This document shows positions 24,884 through 33,345 of a stretch of 64,000 bases of DNA, piece after piece. Every line of letters begins with the position of its first letter. The first letter of the stretch is position 1. The DNA is taken from the NCBI GenBank assembly GCA_942493275.1, contig OW818687.1:620001-684000 (forward strand). The letters are read 5' to 3'. The DNA is from G942493275 sp942493275. GTDB lineage: Bacteria; Actinomycetota; Coriobacteriia; Anaerosomatales; PHET01. Both the position numbers and the translations under genes were made by a program. Below the pieces are notes generated by a model, which did not search any database, had not been told where the DNA came from, and saw only the letters and a program-made list of their open reading frames with translations.

Positions 24884-26953
24884 ATGAGATCTTCACGGAA
24901 CCGCGTCGCGCGGCGCCTCATCGCATGCGTGCTTTCCACATTCCTCTTTGCGGCCTCAGTTCCTTTGCACGCATCGGCCATGCCGACCGGCGCGCGCCGC
25001 TCCGGCGGCTATGGCGTCCTCGCCGCCACGACATCCGCGCCGCAGACGGTCGCGGCTGCAACCCAAGGACCGCTCACCGTATCCCTCGAAGCGTCCGCTG
25101 TGGCAATCCCGGCCGGCGACCCGTTCGGCTACACCATCAAGGTCAGTGCTTCCGAGCCCGTGGCTTACGTTCAGACGCGATTCCAGGTCTATCGGCCGAC
25201 CGGTCGGTTGATCTTCCAAAGGACCCGGGTGGAAAACACCTTTGGCCCCGGCGCCACCGCATATTCCTTCTCGCGAGAGACCGACGACCTCGACCTCAGG
25301 CCCGGCGCGTATCCCGTCGAGGTCACCGTGAAGTCGACCTACGAGGGCGAGACCACTGAGACAAACCTCACCACCGAACTGCTCGTCTACGATCCGGCCC
25401 GTCCTCGCGTGACCGCGGCGATCGTCGCCCGGGTCTCCGGCCAGCCGCTCTCAGGCCCCAACGGCAAGTTCCTCTCGGACCCTGCGCGCTACACCGCCGC
25501 CCGCGACGACGTGGACCGCGTCGCGAGACTCGTGCTCTCCGACGAGCGGGTCACACTGACGCTTGCGGTGAACCCGCTGCTGCTCGAGGAGTGGAAGCGG
25601 ATTTCGCTGGGTTACGAGATCGCGGGACCCGAGGGCGTCGAGCAGGTGCCGGCAGATGCGCCCGCCCCCCAGGCGTTCGGCGCGACCCTTCAGGTGCTCG
25701 ACCAGGCCATCACGACCGGACGACTCGAGCTGACGGCGCTCGGCTACTCGGACCCGAACCTCAGCGAGCTCGCCGCCCGGGGCCTTGTCCGAGACGTGGG
25801 CCCGCAGTACGCGAACGGACGCTCCGCGATCTTCTCCTCGCTGGAGACCACGCCGTCGACCGGCACCGTTCCCGCGGGGCTGTGTGTTCCGCCGGCCGCA
25901 GTCAGCAGGCTCGCCAGTTCCGACGTGTCGTACTGCGTGGTCTCGGCCGCGTGCACCCGCGCCAAAGACACGACCGCTCAGCCGGGTGCGTACCGGATCG
26001 CTGACGAGCAGGTCGTCGCGCTGGTCGCCGACGACCTCGCGACAGAGGCACTGCATGCGGGTGACGTCGACGCGGTACTCACTCGCCTGTTCGCTCGGCA
26101 CGTCTCGACCACGCGTCAGCCCGTCACGATCGTCGCCGACCTGCAGCCGGGCGCCGATCGCGCCGACCCGTTCGCGGACACGATCAACGCCCTGCTCGAG
26201 GAACCATGGGTGCGAATAGCTCGGGCCAACCAGGTCGCGAACGCGCCCCGCGGGACGATCCGGTTGACTCGCAACGCATCCAGCACACAAGCGCCCACCG
26301 GTTACTGGCCCGCGGTCGCCGAGTCGCGGCGGTGGGCCAGGGCCCTGGAGGCCGCCTTGGGCGCAGCGGCTCCCGAGGTTGACACCGCGCATTCGAACTC
26401 GCTCATCGCTGAATCTTCAGCCTGGGCCGGCACCGACGGTGCCTGGCTCCTTGCCGAGCGTGGCAGGGATTTCGCCGACGCGGCGACCCGCTCCGCTCGT
26501 TCGTTCCTCGATAAGATCAGCGTCACGATCCAGCCGATCACGCTCGCGGGAACCAAAGGCGAGGTGCCCGTCTCGGTCGCCAACGACAACGACCGCAACG
26601 TGGAGGTCAGACTCGCGCTGAGTCCTGAAGACGGGCTTCGCGTGACCGGACCGCACATCATCGACACCACGCTTCGCCCCCAGGACAACTTCTTCGAGAT
26701 TCCCGTCGATCTGAAGAACTCCTTGTCAGGGCGTCTCCACGTCGAGGTGATCGCCGGTGAGGTGGTCTTGGACGAGGCGACCGTGACCGTCAAGGCGTCA
26801 TACCTCGACCGGCTCGCGACCATCGGCGGCATCGTGCTGCTTCTCGGCATCATGCTCGCTTTCATCATCCGGCGCGTACGCGCCGCTGAGTCCGAGGACG
26901 CTCACGAGAGTGAAGCGACTGCCCACGAGCCTGATGACGGAGGTGTAGGCTGA
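24884..26953 (+). CDS. secreted, C-terminally membrane-anchored protein (DUF6049-like)
   Basis: 689 aa. Signal peptide in the first 35 residues, a beta-sandwich N-terminal domain (PTGRLIFQRTRVEN), a central region resembling a TIM-barrel/polysaccharide-deacetylase-like fold (VTLTLAVNPLLLEEW and similar), a second beta domain starting ITLAGTKGEVPVSVANDNDR, one membrane helix near residue 640 and a short acidic cytoplasmic tail. This layout resembles actinobacterial DUF6049 proteins, of unknown function, usually near cell-envelope genes. The start at 24884 has GAGGGGAACC. It overlaps the next gene (TGATG). Confidence 0.6.
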   Translation: MRSSRNRVARRLIACVLSTFLFAASVPLHASAMPTGARRSGGYGVLAATTSAPQTVAAATQGPLTVSLEASAVAIPAGDPFGYTIKVSASEPVAYVQTRFQVYRPTGRLIFQRTRVENTFGPGATAYSFSRETDDLDLRPGAYPVEVTVKSTYEGETTETNLTTELLVYDPARPRVTAAIVARVSGQPLSGPNGKFLSDPARYTAARDDVDRVARLVLSDERVTLTLAVNPLLLEEWKRISLGYEIAGPEGVEQVPADAPAPQAFGATLQVLDQAITTGRLELTALGYSDPNLSELAARGLVRDVGPQYANGRSAIFSSLETTPSTGTVPAGLCVPPAAVSRLASSDVSYCVVSAACTRAKDTTAQPGAYRIADEQVVALVADDLATEALHAGDVDAVLTRLFARHVSTTRQPVTIVADLQPGADRADPFADTINALLEEPWVRIARANQVANAPRGTIRLTRNASSTQAPTGYWPAVAESRRWARALEAALGAAAPEVDTAHSNSLIAESSAWAGTDGAWLLAERGRDFADAATRSARSFLDKISVTIQPITLAGTKGEVPVSVANDNDRNVEVRLALSPEDGLRVTGPHIIDTTLRPQDNFFEIPVDLKNSLSGRLHVEVIAGEVVLDEATVTVKASYLDRLATIGGIVLLLGIMLAFIIRRVRAAESEDAHESEATAHEPDDGGVG

Positions 26954-27324
26954 TGCGACGTTTCATAACCGTGGTGCTCGTCTTGGCGTTGATCGCGGTG
27001 GCCGGCAATGACATCTGGCGCTACACGCAGGCCAAGTCGCGGCTTACGGAGGCCACGTACCAGCTCGCGAAGTACGCCGCCGACGCATCGGTCACCAAGG
27101 ATCGGGACACCGTCGCGAGCGAGATATCACAGATGGCCCAGCCGTTCGGGATCGTCGTGTACCAGTACGGCCAGGAGGAAAGAACCGTCCAGCTCTGGAC
27201 GCAGACCGAGGTGGGCGGCACCATCATAGTGGGCCCGGTCATCAACCTCGTGAACGGCATACCATTCTCAGAGGCGCTAAACGCGTCGTTCACGATACGC
27301 GAGTTCCGACGGGCGGGCATATAG
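26953..27324 (+). CDS. small membrane-anchored protein, 123 aa
   Basis: I do not recognise a family. An N-terminal hydrophobic helix (residues 4-20) with short basic start is followed by a globular, mostly extracytoplasmic domain of about 100 residues that includes VQLWTQTEVGGTIIVGP. The architecture resembles minor pilin-like or TadE-like proteins but the defining motifs are absent. Its ATG overlaps the upstream TGA, so it is translationally coupled to the DUF6049-like gene and probably works with it at the membrane. Confidence 0.6.
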   Translation: MRRFITVVLVLALIAVAGNDIWRYTQAKSRLTEATYQLAKYAADASVTKDRDTVASEISQMAQPFGIVVYQYGQEERTVQLWTQTEVGGTIIVGPVINLVNGIPFSEALNASFTIREFRRAGI

Positions 27325-27352
27325 TCTTCGCGTCGGATACGAAAGGGATCAG

Positions 27353-28495
27353 ATGAAGAAGGTCATCGTCGTCGATACGAACGTGCTGCTCGCGGACCCC
27401 AACTCGCTGCTGTCGTTTCCTCACGCCGAAATCGTGATTCCCGAGACCGTGCTGAGCGAGCTCGACAAGCTCAAGACCGCGCGCGTCGACCCCGATCTCC
27501 GTTTTCGCGGCCGCGAGGTCTCGCGGATCCTTTTCGAGTACTCCGAGGAGGGCTCGCTCGTCGAAGGCGTCGCCCTGCCGGACGGCGGGTCGTTGCGAGT
27601 GGCGCCTTTCGAGACCGACTCGCCCATGCCGGAGGGGCTGGTGGCGCGCAACCCCGACGACCGCATCCTGGCTACCGCGATGCATGAGTGCAGCGCGTCT
27701 GGGCCCGAGTGCGAAGTCCAGCTGATCACCAACGACCTCAACATGCTGCTCAAGGCCCAGACGCTCGGGATCCCGGTCATGCGCTACGGCGACGGGGTCG
27801 AAGGCTCATTCGGCCGGCGCTACATCATCAAGCCCTTCCAGCGCTACCGCGTGCCGCTCACGATTCTTGCGGTCGCGCTCGCGGTCTTTGCCGCGATCAT
27901 CTTCATCGTGACGCAGACCCAAAACCCCGCAAACACAGCGGCCAACCTGCCGTCCGAGTTCAAGAACCTTCTGAGCGCTCAGCAGACGCGCGCCTACGAC
28001 GCCCTCGTGACGCTCCAGTCAAACCCCGAGGATCCTGAAGCGCTTCTGACGATGGCCCAGTTCTACTTCGGTCAGCGCGACCTCGCAGCCGCCAACGACC
28101 CGGTGGCGGCGAGCGAGTCCGCAAAACAGGCGATCCGCTACTACCAGCGCTACCTCGAGACCAACCCCAGCGACAACGACGCGCGGGTCGACATGGCGAC
28201 GATGTACTTCTACAGCAGTCAGACCGACCGCGCGATCCAGGAGGTTCTCGGCGCCCTGGAGTCCGACCCCAACCACGTCGGCGGTAACTTCAACCTGGGC
28301 GTCTTCTACTGGCAGGGCCAGCGTCGTTTCGATGAGGCCGTCGCCCAGTTCGACAAGGTCATCAAGCTGACCGAGAACGACTCAGACCAGCACGCCGCTT
28401 TTGAGCAGGCGAAGGTGTTCCGCGACGGCGCGCTGCGCGACGCCGAAGGCGCCGGGCAGGGCACCGAGGCGACACCGACCGGAGGGATTCAGTAG
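27353..28495 (+). CDS. PIN-domain / transmembrane / TPR fusion protein
   Basis: 380 aa with three parts. Residues 1-150 form a PIN nuclease-like domain of the PhoH-associated kind: VVDTNVLLADP, then a conserved Glu near ETVLSELD, and the second acidic cluster NPDDRILATA plus ITNDLN. Residues about 163-185 form a membrane helix. Residues 200-365 form TPR repeats (SKQAIRYYQRYLETNPSDNDA and similar) placed outside if PIN is cytosolic. ATG has AAAGGGATC upstream. PIN domains cleave RNA; tethering to the membrane with a TPR ectodomain is unusual. Function is unknown. It overlaps trxB by one base. Confidence 0.75.
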   Translation: MKKVIVVDTNVLLADPNSLLSFPHAEIVIPETVLSELDKLKTARVDPDLRFRGREVSRILFEYSEEGSLVEGVALPDGGSLRVAPFETDSPMPEGLVARNPDDRILATAMHECSASGPECEVQLITNDLNMLLKAQTLGIPVMRYGDGVEGSFGRRYIIKPFQRYRVPLTILAVALAVFAAIIFIVTQTQNPANTAANLPSEFKNLLSAQQTRAYDALVTLQSNPEDPEALLTMAQFYFGQRDLAAANDPVAASESAKQAIRYYQRYLETNPSDNDARVDMATMYFYSSQTDRAIQEVLGALESDPNHVGGNFNLGVFYWQGQRRFDEAVAQFDKVIKLTENDSDQHAAFEQAKVFRDGALRDAEGAGQGTEATPTGGIQ

Positions 28496-29445
28496 TGAGC
28501 GAGCGCGAGCACATCGACATCGCCATCATCGGCGGGGGTCCGGGAGGCCTGGCGGCCGCATTGTACGCAGCCCGTGGGCGCGCCAAGACCGTTGTCTTCG
28601 AGCGTGGCATTCCGGGTGGCCAGATCGTCACGACCGACTGGGTCGAGAACTATCCGGGCTTCCCCGAAGGACTCGCAGGCGCGGAGCTTGGCGATCTGAT
28701 GACCAGACAGGCCGAAGCGCACGGAGCGATCATCCGCACGTTTGCTCCGGTCGAGGGGTTGAGCGTCGAGGGTTCCGGGCGTTTCGCGCTCGTGAGCGAG
28801 GGTGAGGAGTTCGAGGCTGACGCGGTCATCCTGGCCACCGGAGCCGTCCCCCGTAAGCTCGGCGTGCCGGGTGAGGCCGAGTTCACCGGCCGCGGCGTCT
28901 CGTGGTGCGCAACGTGCGACGGCGCGCTGTTCAAGGACAAGACCGTCTGCGTGATCGGCGGCGGCGACGCTGCGGTCGAAGAGGCGATGTTCCTGACCAA
29001 ATTCGCGGCCCGTGTTCATATCATCCACCGCCGTGACGAGCTGCGTGCGACCAAGTGCATCCAGGAGCGCTGCTTCGCCAACGACAAGATTGAAGTGCAC
29101 TGGAACCGGACCGTGTCAGAGATCGTCGGAGCTGACGGAAAGGTCGCCGGCGTGCGACTCGAGTCCACCGCCGGTGAGGACGAGTACGTTCTGCCGGTCG
29201 ACGGCGTCTTCATCTTTGTCGGAGTCCACCCGATGAGCGAGCTGGCCAAGGGTGTCTGCGACCTGGGCGAGACGGGGTACATCACCATAGACCACGACGG
29301 CCGCACCTCGGTTCCCGGACTCTTCGCCGCCGGCGACGTGACGGACTCGGAACTGAAGCAGGTCGTGACCGCGGCAGCGAAGGGTGCCTCGGCTGCGTTT
29401 GAAGCGTTGCGCTATATCGACGAGAATCAAGTGTGCTCGATCTGA
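28495..29445 (+). CDS. trxB: thioredoxin reductase
   Basis: 316 aa, usual length. FAD motif GGGPGGLAAALYAA at the N-terminus, redox-active CATC (SWCATCDGALF), a second Rossmann motif GGGDAAVEEA for NADPH with HRRDELRA downstream, and the FAD-binding FAAGDVTD near the C-terminus. It transfers electrons from NADPH to thioredoxin. The GTG start overlaps the stop of the PIN-TPR gene (TAGTG) with GGAGGG upstream. trxA follows, so the reductase and its substrate are co-expressed. Confidence 0.95.
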   Translation: MSEREHIDIAIIGGGPGGLAAALYAARGRAKTVVFERGIPGGQIVTTDWVENYPGFPEGLAGAELGDLMTRQAEAHGAIIRTFAPVEGLSVEGSGRFALVSEGEEFEADAVILATGAVPRKLGVPGEAEFTGRGVSWCATCDGALFKDKTVCVIGGGDAAVEEAMFLTKFAARVHIIHRRDELRATKCIQERCFANDKIEVHWNRTVSEIVGADGKVAGVRLESTAGEDEYVLPVDGVFIFVGVHPMSELAKGVCDLGETGYITIDHDGRTSVPGLFAAGDVTDSELKQVVTAAAKGASAAFEALRYIDENQVCSI

Positions 29446-29463
29446 CCCATGAGGGGAGAAGCA

Positions 29464-29787
29464 ATGGCCGACCTGGTACAAGTGACGGATGCCAACTTCG
29501 CGGAGGCCGTCGAGGGAAGCGATAAGGCGTTCGTGCTCGACTTCTGGGCACCGTGGTGCGGTCCGTGCCGCATGATGGAGCCCGTTCTCAAAGAGATCGC
29601 CGAGGAGTACGGCACGCTGACCGTCGGGAAGCTCAACGTCGACGAGAACCCTGCCGTGGCAACCCGGTTCGACATCCTGTCCATCCCGACCCTGCTCGTC
29701 TTCAAGGACGGCCAGGTCGTGAAGAAGCTCGTCGGCGCCATGCCCAAGAAGCGCCTCGTCGACGAGCTCGCCCCCTGGATCGGCTGA
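29464..29787 (+). CDS. trxA: thioredoxin
   Basis: A 107-aa thioredoxin with WAPWCGPCRMMEP as redox site and the conserved cis-Pro in SIPTLLVFKDG. It reduces cytosolic protein disulfides and is recycled by the TrxB encoded just upstream. I choose the ATG at 29464 because GAGGGGAGAA lies at the right distance; an in-frame ATG five codons earlier has no ribosome site. Confidence 0.95.
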   Translation: MADLVQVTDANFAEAVEGSDKAFVLDFWAPWCGPCRMMEPVLKEIAEEYGTLTVGKLNVDENPAVATRFDILSIPTLLVFKDGQVVKKLVGAMPKKRLVDELAPWIG

Positions 29788-29791
29788 TCCC

Positions 29792-30043
29792 ATGTGCACC
29801 AAGGGAGTCAACGTCGACCAGTTGAAGCACGCAGTCGGCATGTCCGATGACGCACTCGCGATGGTGCAGCAGTGGCTGGAGCAGGTGCACCACCTCGCCG
29901 ACCATGGCGACCTCACCGGTCCCAGCACTGAAGTCGCACAGGCGACCGTCCTTCTCGGAGAGGTGCGGGGGAAGCTGGAAGCGGCCATGGAGGAGCTTGA
30001 GGCCCAGAAGTCCGGCCCCGACGCCACCATCGAAGTGGTCTAA
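29792..30043 (+). CDS. small helical hypothetical protein, 83 aa
   Basis: Not recognised. It is mostly alpha-helical, acidic and soluble, with a possible coiled coil near LLGEVRGKLEAAMEELEAQK. It starts 4 nt after the trxA stop without a strong ribosome site and precedes a strong terminator, so it is the last gene of the trx operon. Codon use matches neighbours. Confidence 0.55.
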   Translation: MCTKGVNVDQLKHAVGMSDDALAMVQQWLEQVHHLADHGDLTGPSTEVAQATVLLGEVRGKLEAAMEELEAQKSGPDATIEVV

Positions 30044-30068
30044 GAGACCCAACCTGGTACGTCATGCG

Positions 30069-30093
30069 AAGGGCCCCTCGGTGAGGGGCCCTT
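30069..30093 (+). terminator. rho-independent terminator of the trx operon
   Basis: An 11-bp stem (AAGGGCCCCTC) with a GGT loop, running into TTTT at 30092-30095. It also serves the convergent nikM gene ending at 30100. Confidence 0.9.
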
Positions 30094-30099
30094 TTCGCG

Positions 30100-31137
30100 T
30101 CAGCGGATGTCGGTCGAAGACGAGGCTCTCGCATTCGAACGCCGCCGCAGCACAAGCCCTATGCCGACGGCGATGGCGAGGGTCACCGCACCTCCGAGCA
30201 GCCCAGCAACGCTCGTCCCCGATTCGACCGAGGCGGCATCTCGTGCTGAATCCCCTGCCGGAAGCGCGTAGTCCGGCATCAGCGCCGTGCGCTCCTGCAC
30301 CTCCGCTGCGGTCTCGTGCGCCGACGAGCCCTCGGACACGATCTCGGTTGAGCCGGTGATGCGCTCGATGGACCACTCGAGCCCATCGGGGTTCTCGGAC
30401 GCGAACCAGGTGAACACACCCGCAGCGAGCACCGCGACCAGCGCGAGCCCCACGAGCACGTTTCGGATGCCGACCCCGGCCACGCGCTCCCCTCGAGCTG
30501 TGCGAACGAGCAACTCGGGTTGAGTCTTGCTGACGAACACGACGACCGCCGCGGTCACGAGCCCCTCGACCACGCCGATAGCCAGATGGATCGGCACCAT
30601 CAGCCCCAGGAACGTCACGAACGGCAGCTCGCTCACACCCGAGAGCGTCGTCTCCAGAACCACCCCCGCAGCGCCAAGCAGCAGCCCCACGACAGCGGCC
30701 GTGACCGAGGCGCCCACGAGCCTTCCGGATCGCGTGCTCTCCCCCGCGAGCCGGCGATAGACGAACGGGTAGGCCACAAACGCCGGGAAGAAGCCGAGGT
30801 TGAAGACGTTCGCCCCCAAGGCGAGCAGGCCGCCGTCAGCGAAGAAGAGCGCCTGCACTGTCAGCACCGACGCCATCACGAGAAACGCGGCCTCGGGCCC
30901 CAGCAGGATCGCCAGCAACAACCCCCCGCCGAGATGACCGCTCGATCCGGTCGCGGGGATCGTGAAGTTCAGCATCTGCCCGGCGAAGACGAAAGCCCCC
31001 ATGACGCCCATGAGCGGGATGCGCACCGCGTCGTTCTCCTCGCGAACCTTCTTGGCGCAGTACGCGGTCGTCACGGCGGTGGCCGTCCACATGGTCGCGC
31101 CCACGGCGGGCGAGATGAGTGCGTCGGCCATGTGCAT
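30100..31137 (-). CDS. nikM: nickel/cobalt ECF transporter substrate component, NikM-NikN (CbiM-PDGLE) fusion
   Basis: 345 aa. The start MHMADALISPAVG at 31137 is fixed by family knowledge: the N-terminal Met-His is part of the metal site. GAGGAGC lies upstream. Seven hydrophobic helices make up the CbiM/NikM part; the C-terminal third contains NPDGLEWS, the signature of the NikN/PDGLE domain, an ectodomain and a final helix. It binds Ni2+ (or Co2+) and works with the CbiQ and CbiO proteins encoded on the other side of nikR. Nickel rather than cobalt is inferred from adjacent nikR and the hyp genes. Confidence 0.9.
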   Translation of the reverse strand: MHMADALISPAVGATMWTATAVTTAYCAKKVREENDAVRIPLMGVMGAFVFAGQMLNFTIPATGSSGHLGGGLLLAILLGPEAAFLVMASVLTVQALFFADGGLLALGANVFNLGFFPAFVAYPFVYRRLAGESTRSGRLVGASVTAAVVGLLLGAAGVVLETTLSGVSELPFVTFLGLMVPIHLAIGVVEGLVTAAVVVFVSKTQPELLVRTARGERVAGVGIRNVLVGLALVAVLAAGVFTWFASENPDGLEWSIERITGSTEIVSEGSSAHETAAEVQERTALMPDYALPAGDSARDAASVESGTSVAGLLGGAVTLAIAVGIGLVLRRRSNARASSSTDIR

Positions 31138-31276
31138 GCGGTGAGCTCCTCGTGGGATGCGGTCGTTGGTGCTACAACACAAGCATTCGTGCTACCGAAC
31201 GACCATAGGATGATTCAGGTGGAGCGTCAACACGCTGCGCAGACTACCGCCCAAACAGATCTCCGCGTATGCGCTG

Positions 31277-31306
31277 CGTGTTATGATTCTTCTCACTCGT
31301 AACACG
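31277..31306. promoter_or_regulatory. NikR operator
   Basis: CGTGTTA-N16-TAACACG is a perfect inverted repeat in the nikM-nikR divergent gap, 20 bp before the nikR start. It matches the GTGTTAC-N13/14-GTAACAC motif I recall for NikR outside enterobacteria with one mismatch (GTGTTAT-N14-GTAACAC). It could repress both divergent transcripts. Confidence 0.8.
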
Positions 31307-31326
31307 ATGCGACGAAGGGTACCGCC

Positions 31327-31746
31327 ATGGCCGATGTCGTCAGATTCGGCGTCTCCACCGACGCGCGCCTCCTTGAGCGCTTCGACGCGCTCATCGCCGA
31401 GAAGGGCTACGTGAACCGTTCGGAAGCGGTGCGAGACCTGATTCGCAACGCACTCGTCGAAGAGGTGTGGGAGGACGAGAACGCCGACGCCGCAGGCACG
31501 GTGACCCTCGTCTACGATCACCACTTCTCGGACCTGGGCGACAAGCTCACGGAGCACCAGCACTCGCACCACGAGTCGATCACCTCCACGATGCACATCC
31601 ACCTCGACGCTCACCACTGCCTCGAGGTCGTGGTGTTGCGCGGCAAAGCGGGCGAGATCCGACGCATAGCGGACTCACTCATCGGCACCAAGGGCGTCAA
31701 GCACGGGCGCTTCGTGGCGACCACCACCGGCGACGACCTGGTCTGA
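31327..31746 (+). CDS. nikR: nickel-responsive repressor NikR
   Basis: 139 aa. N-terminal ribbon-helix-helix (RFGVSTDARLLERFDALI with VNRSEAVRDLIR) and C-terminal ACT-like nickel-binding domain with the ligand-rich segments HQHSHHES and HIHLDAHHCLEV; the Cys and three His match the high-affinity square-planar nickel site. It forms tetramers that bind operators when nickel is sufficient. GAAGGG precedes the ATG. It lies between the divergent transporter genes it presumably controls. Confidence 0.95.
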   Translation: MADVVRFGVSTDARLLERFDALIAEKGYVNRSEAVRDLIRNALVEEVWEDENADAAGTVTLVYDHHFSDLGDKLTEHQHSHHESITSTMHIHLDAHHCLEVVVLRGKAGEIRRIADSLIGTKGVKHGRFVATTTGDDLV

Positions 31747-31753
31747 GACAGCG

Positions 31754-32566
31754 ATGTCCTCGTTCCACGAAGGCCTGTACGAACTGGGCCGCGTCGATCA
31801 GTTCGCAACGCTCGACACGCCGATCCACCGGGTCGACCCGCGGGCCAAGGTGCTCGCGACCTTCGTCTTTCTGGTGTGCGTGGTGTCCTTCGACAAGTAC
31901 ACGGTCATCCCGATGCTGCCCTTCGCCATCTTCCCCATCGTGATGGCCACCGAGGGGCGCATCCCGCTCGGATGGCTGGGGAACCGGCTGCTGGCCGCAG
32001 CGCCGTTCGCCCTACTCGTGGGCGTCTTCAACCCCCTGCTCGACCGCACCGTCGTGGCGCAGATCGGCTCGGTTGAGATCATCGGCGGTTGGATCTCCTA
32101 CTTCTCGATCGTCGTGAGGTTCCTGCTGACGACCGCGGCCGCTCTCGCGCTCATCGCGACCACGAGCTTTAACGGCGTGTGCATGGCGCTCGAGCGCCTC
32201 GGGGTTCCCGATGTCTTCGCGACGCAACTGCTGCTTCTGTACCGCTACGTCTTCGTCCTCGCCGAGCAGGCCCTGACGATGGGGCGGGCTCGCGATCTGC
32301 GCTCCTTTGGCAAGCGCGGGACCGGCATCAAAGCCTTCGGGCAGCTGCTGGGCACCCTGCTGCTGCGCACGTACGCGCGGGCGCAGCGCATCTACTCGGC
32401 GATGCTGGTTCGGGGGTTTGACGGCCACATCCGAACGCTTCAGCGGCTGCACTTCACCACGAGGGACACCGTCTTCGTGCTCGGGTGGAGTGCGGTCTTC
32501 ATCTTCTTCCGATTCGTGAACGTGCCGCTGGTGATCGGCGGCCTGATGACGGGATCCGGGCTATGA
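31754..32566 (+). CDS. cbiQ: ECF transporter transmembrane component (CbiQ/NikQ)
   Basis: A 270-aa membrane protein with five to six helices and the two coupling-helix motifs typical of EcfT/CbiQ (MGRARDLRSFG and YSAMLVRGFDG, both with A/S-R-G-type cores). It couples ATP hydrolysis by CbiO to metal movement through NikM. It starts 7 nt after nikR and overlaps the ATPase gene by 4 nt (ATGA). Confidence 0.92.
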   Translation: MSSFHEGLYELGRVDQFATLDTPIHRVDPRAKVLATFVFLVCVVSFDKYTVIPMLPFAIFPIVMATEGRIPLGWLGNRLLAAAPFALLVGVFNPLLDRTVVAQIGSVEIIGGWISYFSIVVRFLLTTAAALALIATTSFNGVCMALERLGVPDVFATQLLLLYRYVFVLAEQALTMGRARDLRSFGKRGTGIKAFGQLLGTLLLRTYARAQRIYSAMLVRGFDGHIRTLQRLHFTTRDTVFVLGWSAVFIFFRFVNVPLVIGGLMTGSGL

Positions 32567-33321
32567 CGCACCACACTCTGGACGTGACGGGGCTCGAGTT
32601 CGCCTACCCTGACGGGACCTCGGCTCTCGCGGGCGTGACTTTCAGCCTGGGGCACGGCGAGTCCGTCGCGCTGGTGGGCCCCAACGGCGCCGGCAAGTCG
32701 ACGCTGTTGATGCACCTCGTGGGGCTGCATCACCCGCAGACGGGCTCGGTCTCCATCGGCGGAGTCCCGGTCACCCACGACACCCTCGCCGACATCCGCA
32801 GGTCTGTGGGGATGGTCTTTCAGGACCCGGACGATCAGCTGTTCATGCCGACGGTCTACGACGATGTCGCCTTCGGGCCGATGAACCTGGGGCTCCCCCG
32901 CGAGATGATCGACGACCGAGTGACCGACGCGCTTGAGCGTGTCGGCGCACTGGGGCTCAGGGACCGGCCGCCATACCGGCTCTCGGGTGGCGAGAAGCGC
33001 GCGGTGAGCATCGCCACGGTGCTCGCAATGAGCCCGATGGTGCTGATCATGGACGAGCCCAGCTCGAATCTCGATCCGCGCGCGAGGCGCCGCCTGATCG
33101 AGCTGCTCGCGACGTTCGAGCACACCAAGATCATCGCGACTCACGACCTCGACATGGCGCTCGACCTGTGCGATCGCACCATCGTCTTAGCCGACGGCCG
33201 CGTTCGCGCAGACGGACCGACCCGCGAGATCTTCACCGACGACGACCTGCTCGCCGAGTGCGGCCTCGAGCGGCCGCTCGCGATGCAGGGATGCCCGGTC
33301 TGCTCGGCCGGACACCGCTGA
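32563..33321 (+). CDS. cbiO: ECF transporter ATPase (CbiO/NikO)
   Basis: 252-aa ABC ATPase. Walker A GPNGAGKST, Q-loop VFQDPDDQLF typical of ECF ATPases, signature LSGGEKR, Walker B VLIMDEPSSNLD and switch His in ATHDLD. The start is the ATG overlapping the cbiQ stop. The C-terminus ends with a CPVC pair, an oddity that might bind metal. It supplies energy for nickel uptake. Confidence 0.93.
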   Translation: MTHHTLDVTGLEFAYPDGTSALAGVTFSLGHGESVALVGPNGAGKSTLLMHLVGLHHPQTGSVSIGGVPVTHDTLADIRRSVGMVFQDPDDQLFMPTVYDDVAFGPMNLGLPREMIDDRVTDALERVGALGLRDRPPYRLSGGEKRAVSIATVLAMSPMVLIMDEPSSNLDPRARRRLIELLATFEHTKIIATHDLDMALDLCDRTIVLADGRVRADGPTREIFTDDDLLAECGLERPLAMQGCPVCSAGHR

Positions 33322-33333
33322 GCCCCTCGCTGG

Positions 33334-33339
33334 TATCAT
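33334..33339 (+). promoter_or_regulatory. possible -10 box of a leaderless promoter
   Basis: TATCAT ends 6 nt before the ATG at 33346, which lacks a ribosome site. No clear -35. Confidence 0.25.
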
Positions 33340-33345
33340 CGACAC

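Noticed and set aside
31169..31195. Direct repeat GTGCTAC spaced by 13 nt upstream of nikM
   Set aside because: NikR binds inverted, not direct, repeats; the 31277-31306 site is a far better operator. I leave it as unexplained.
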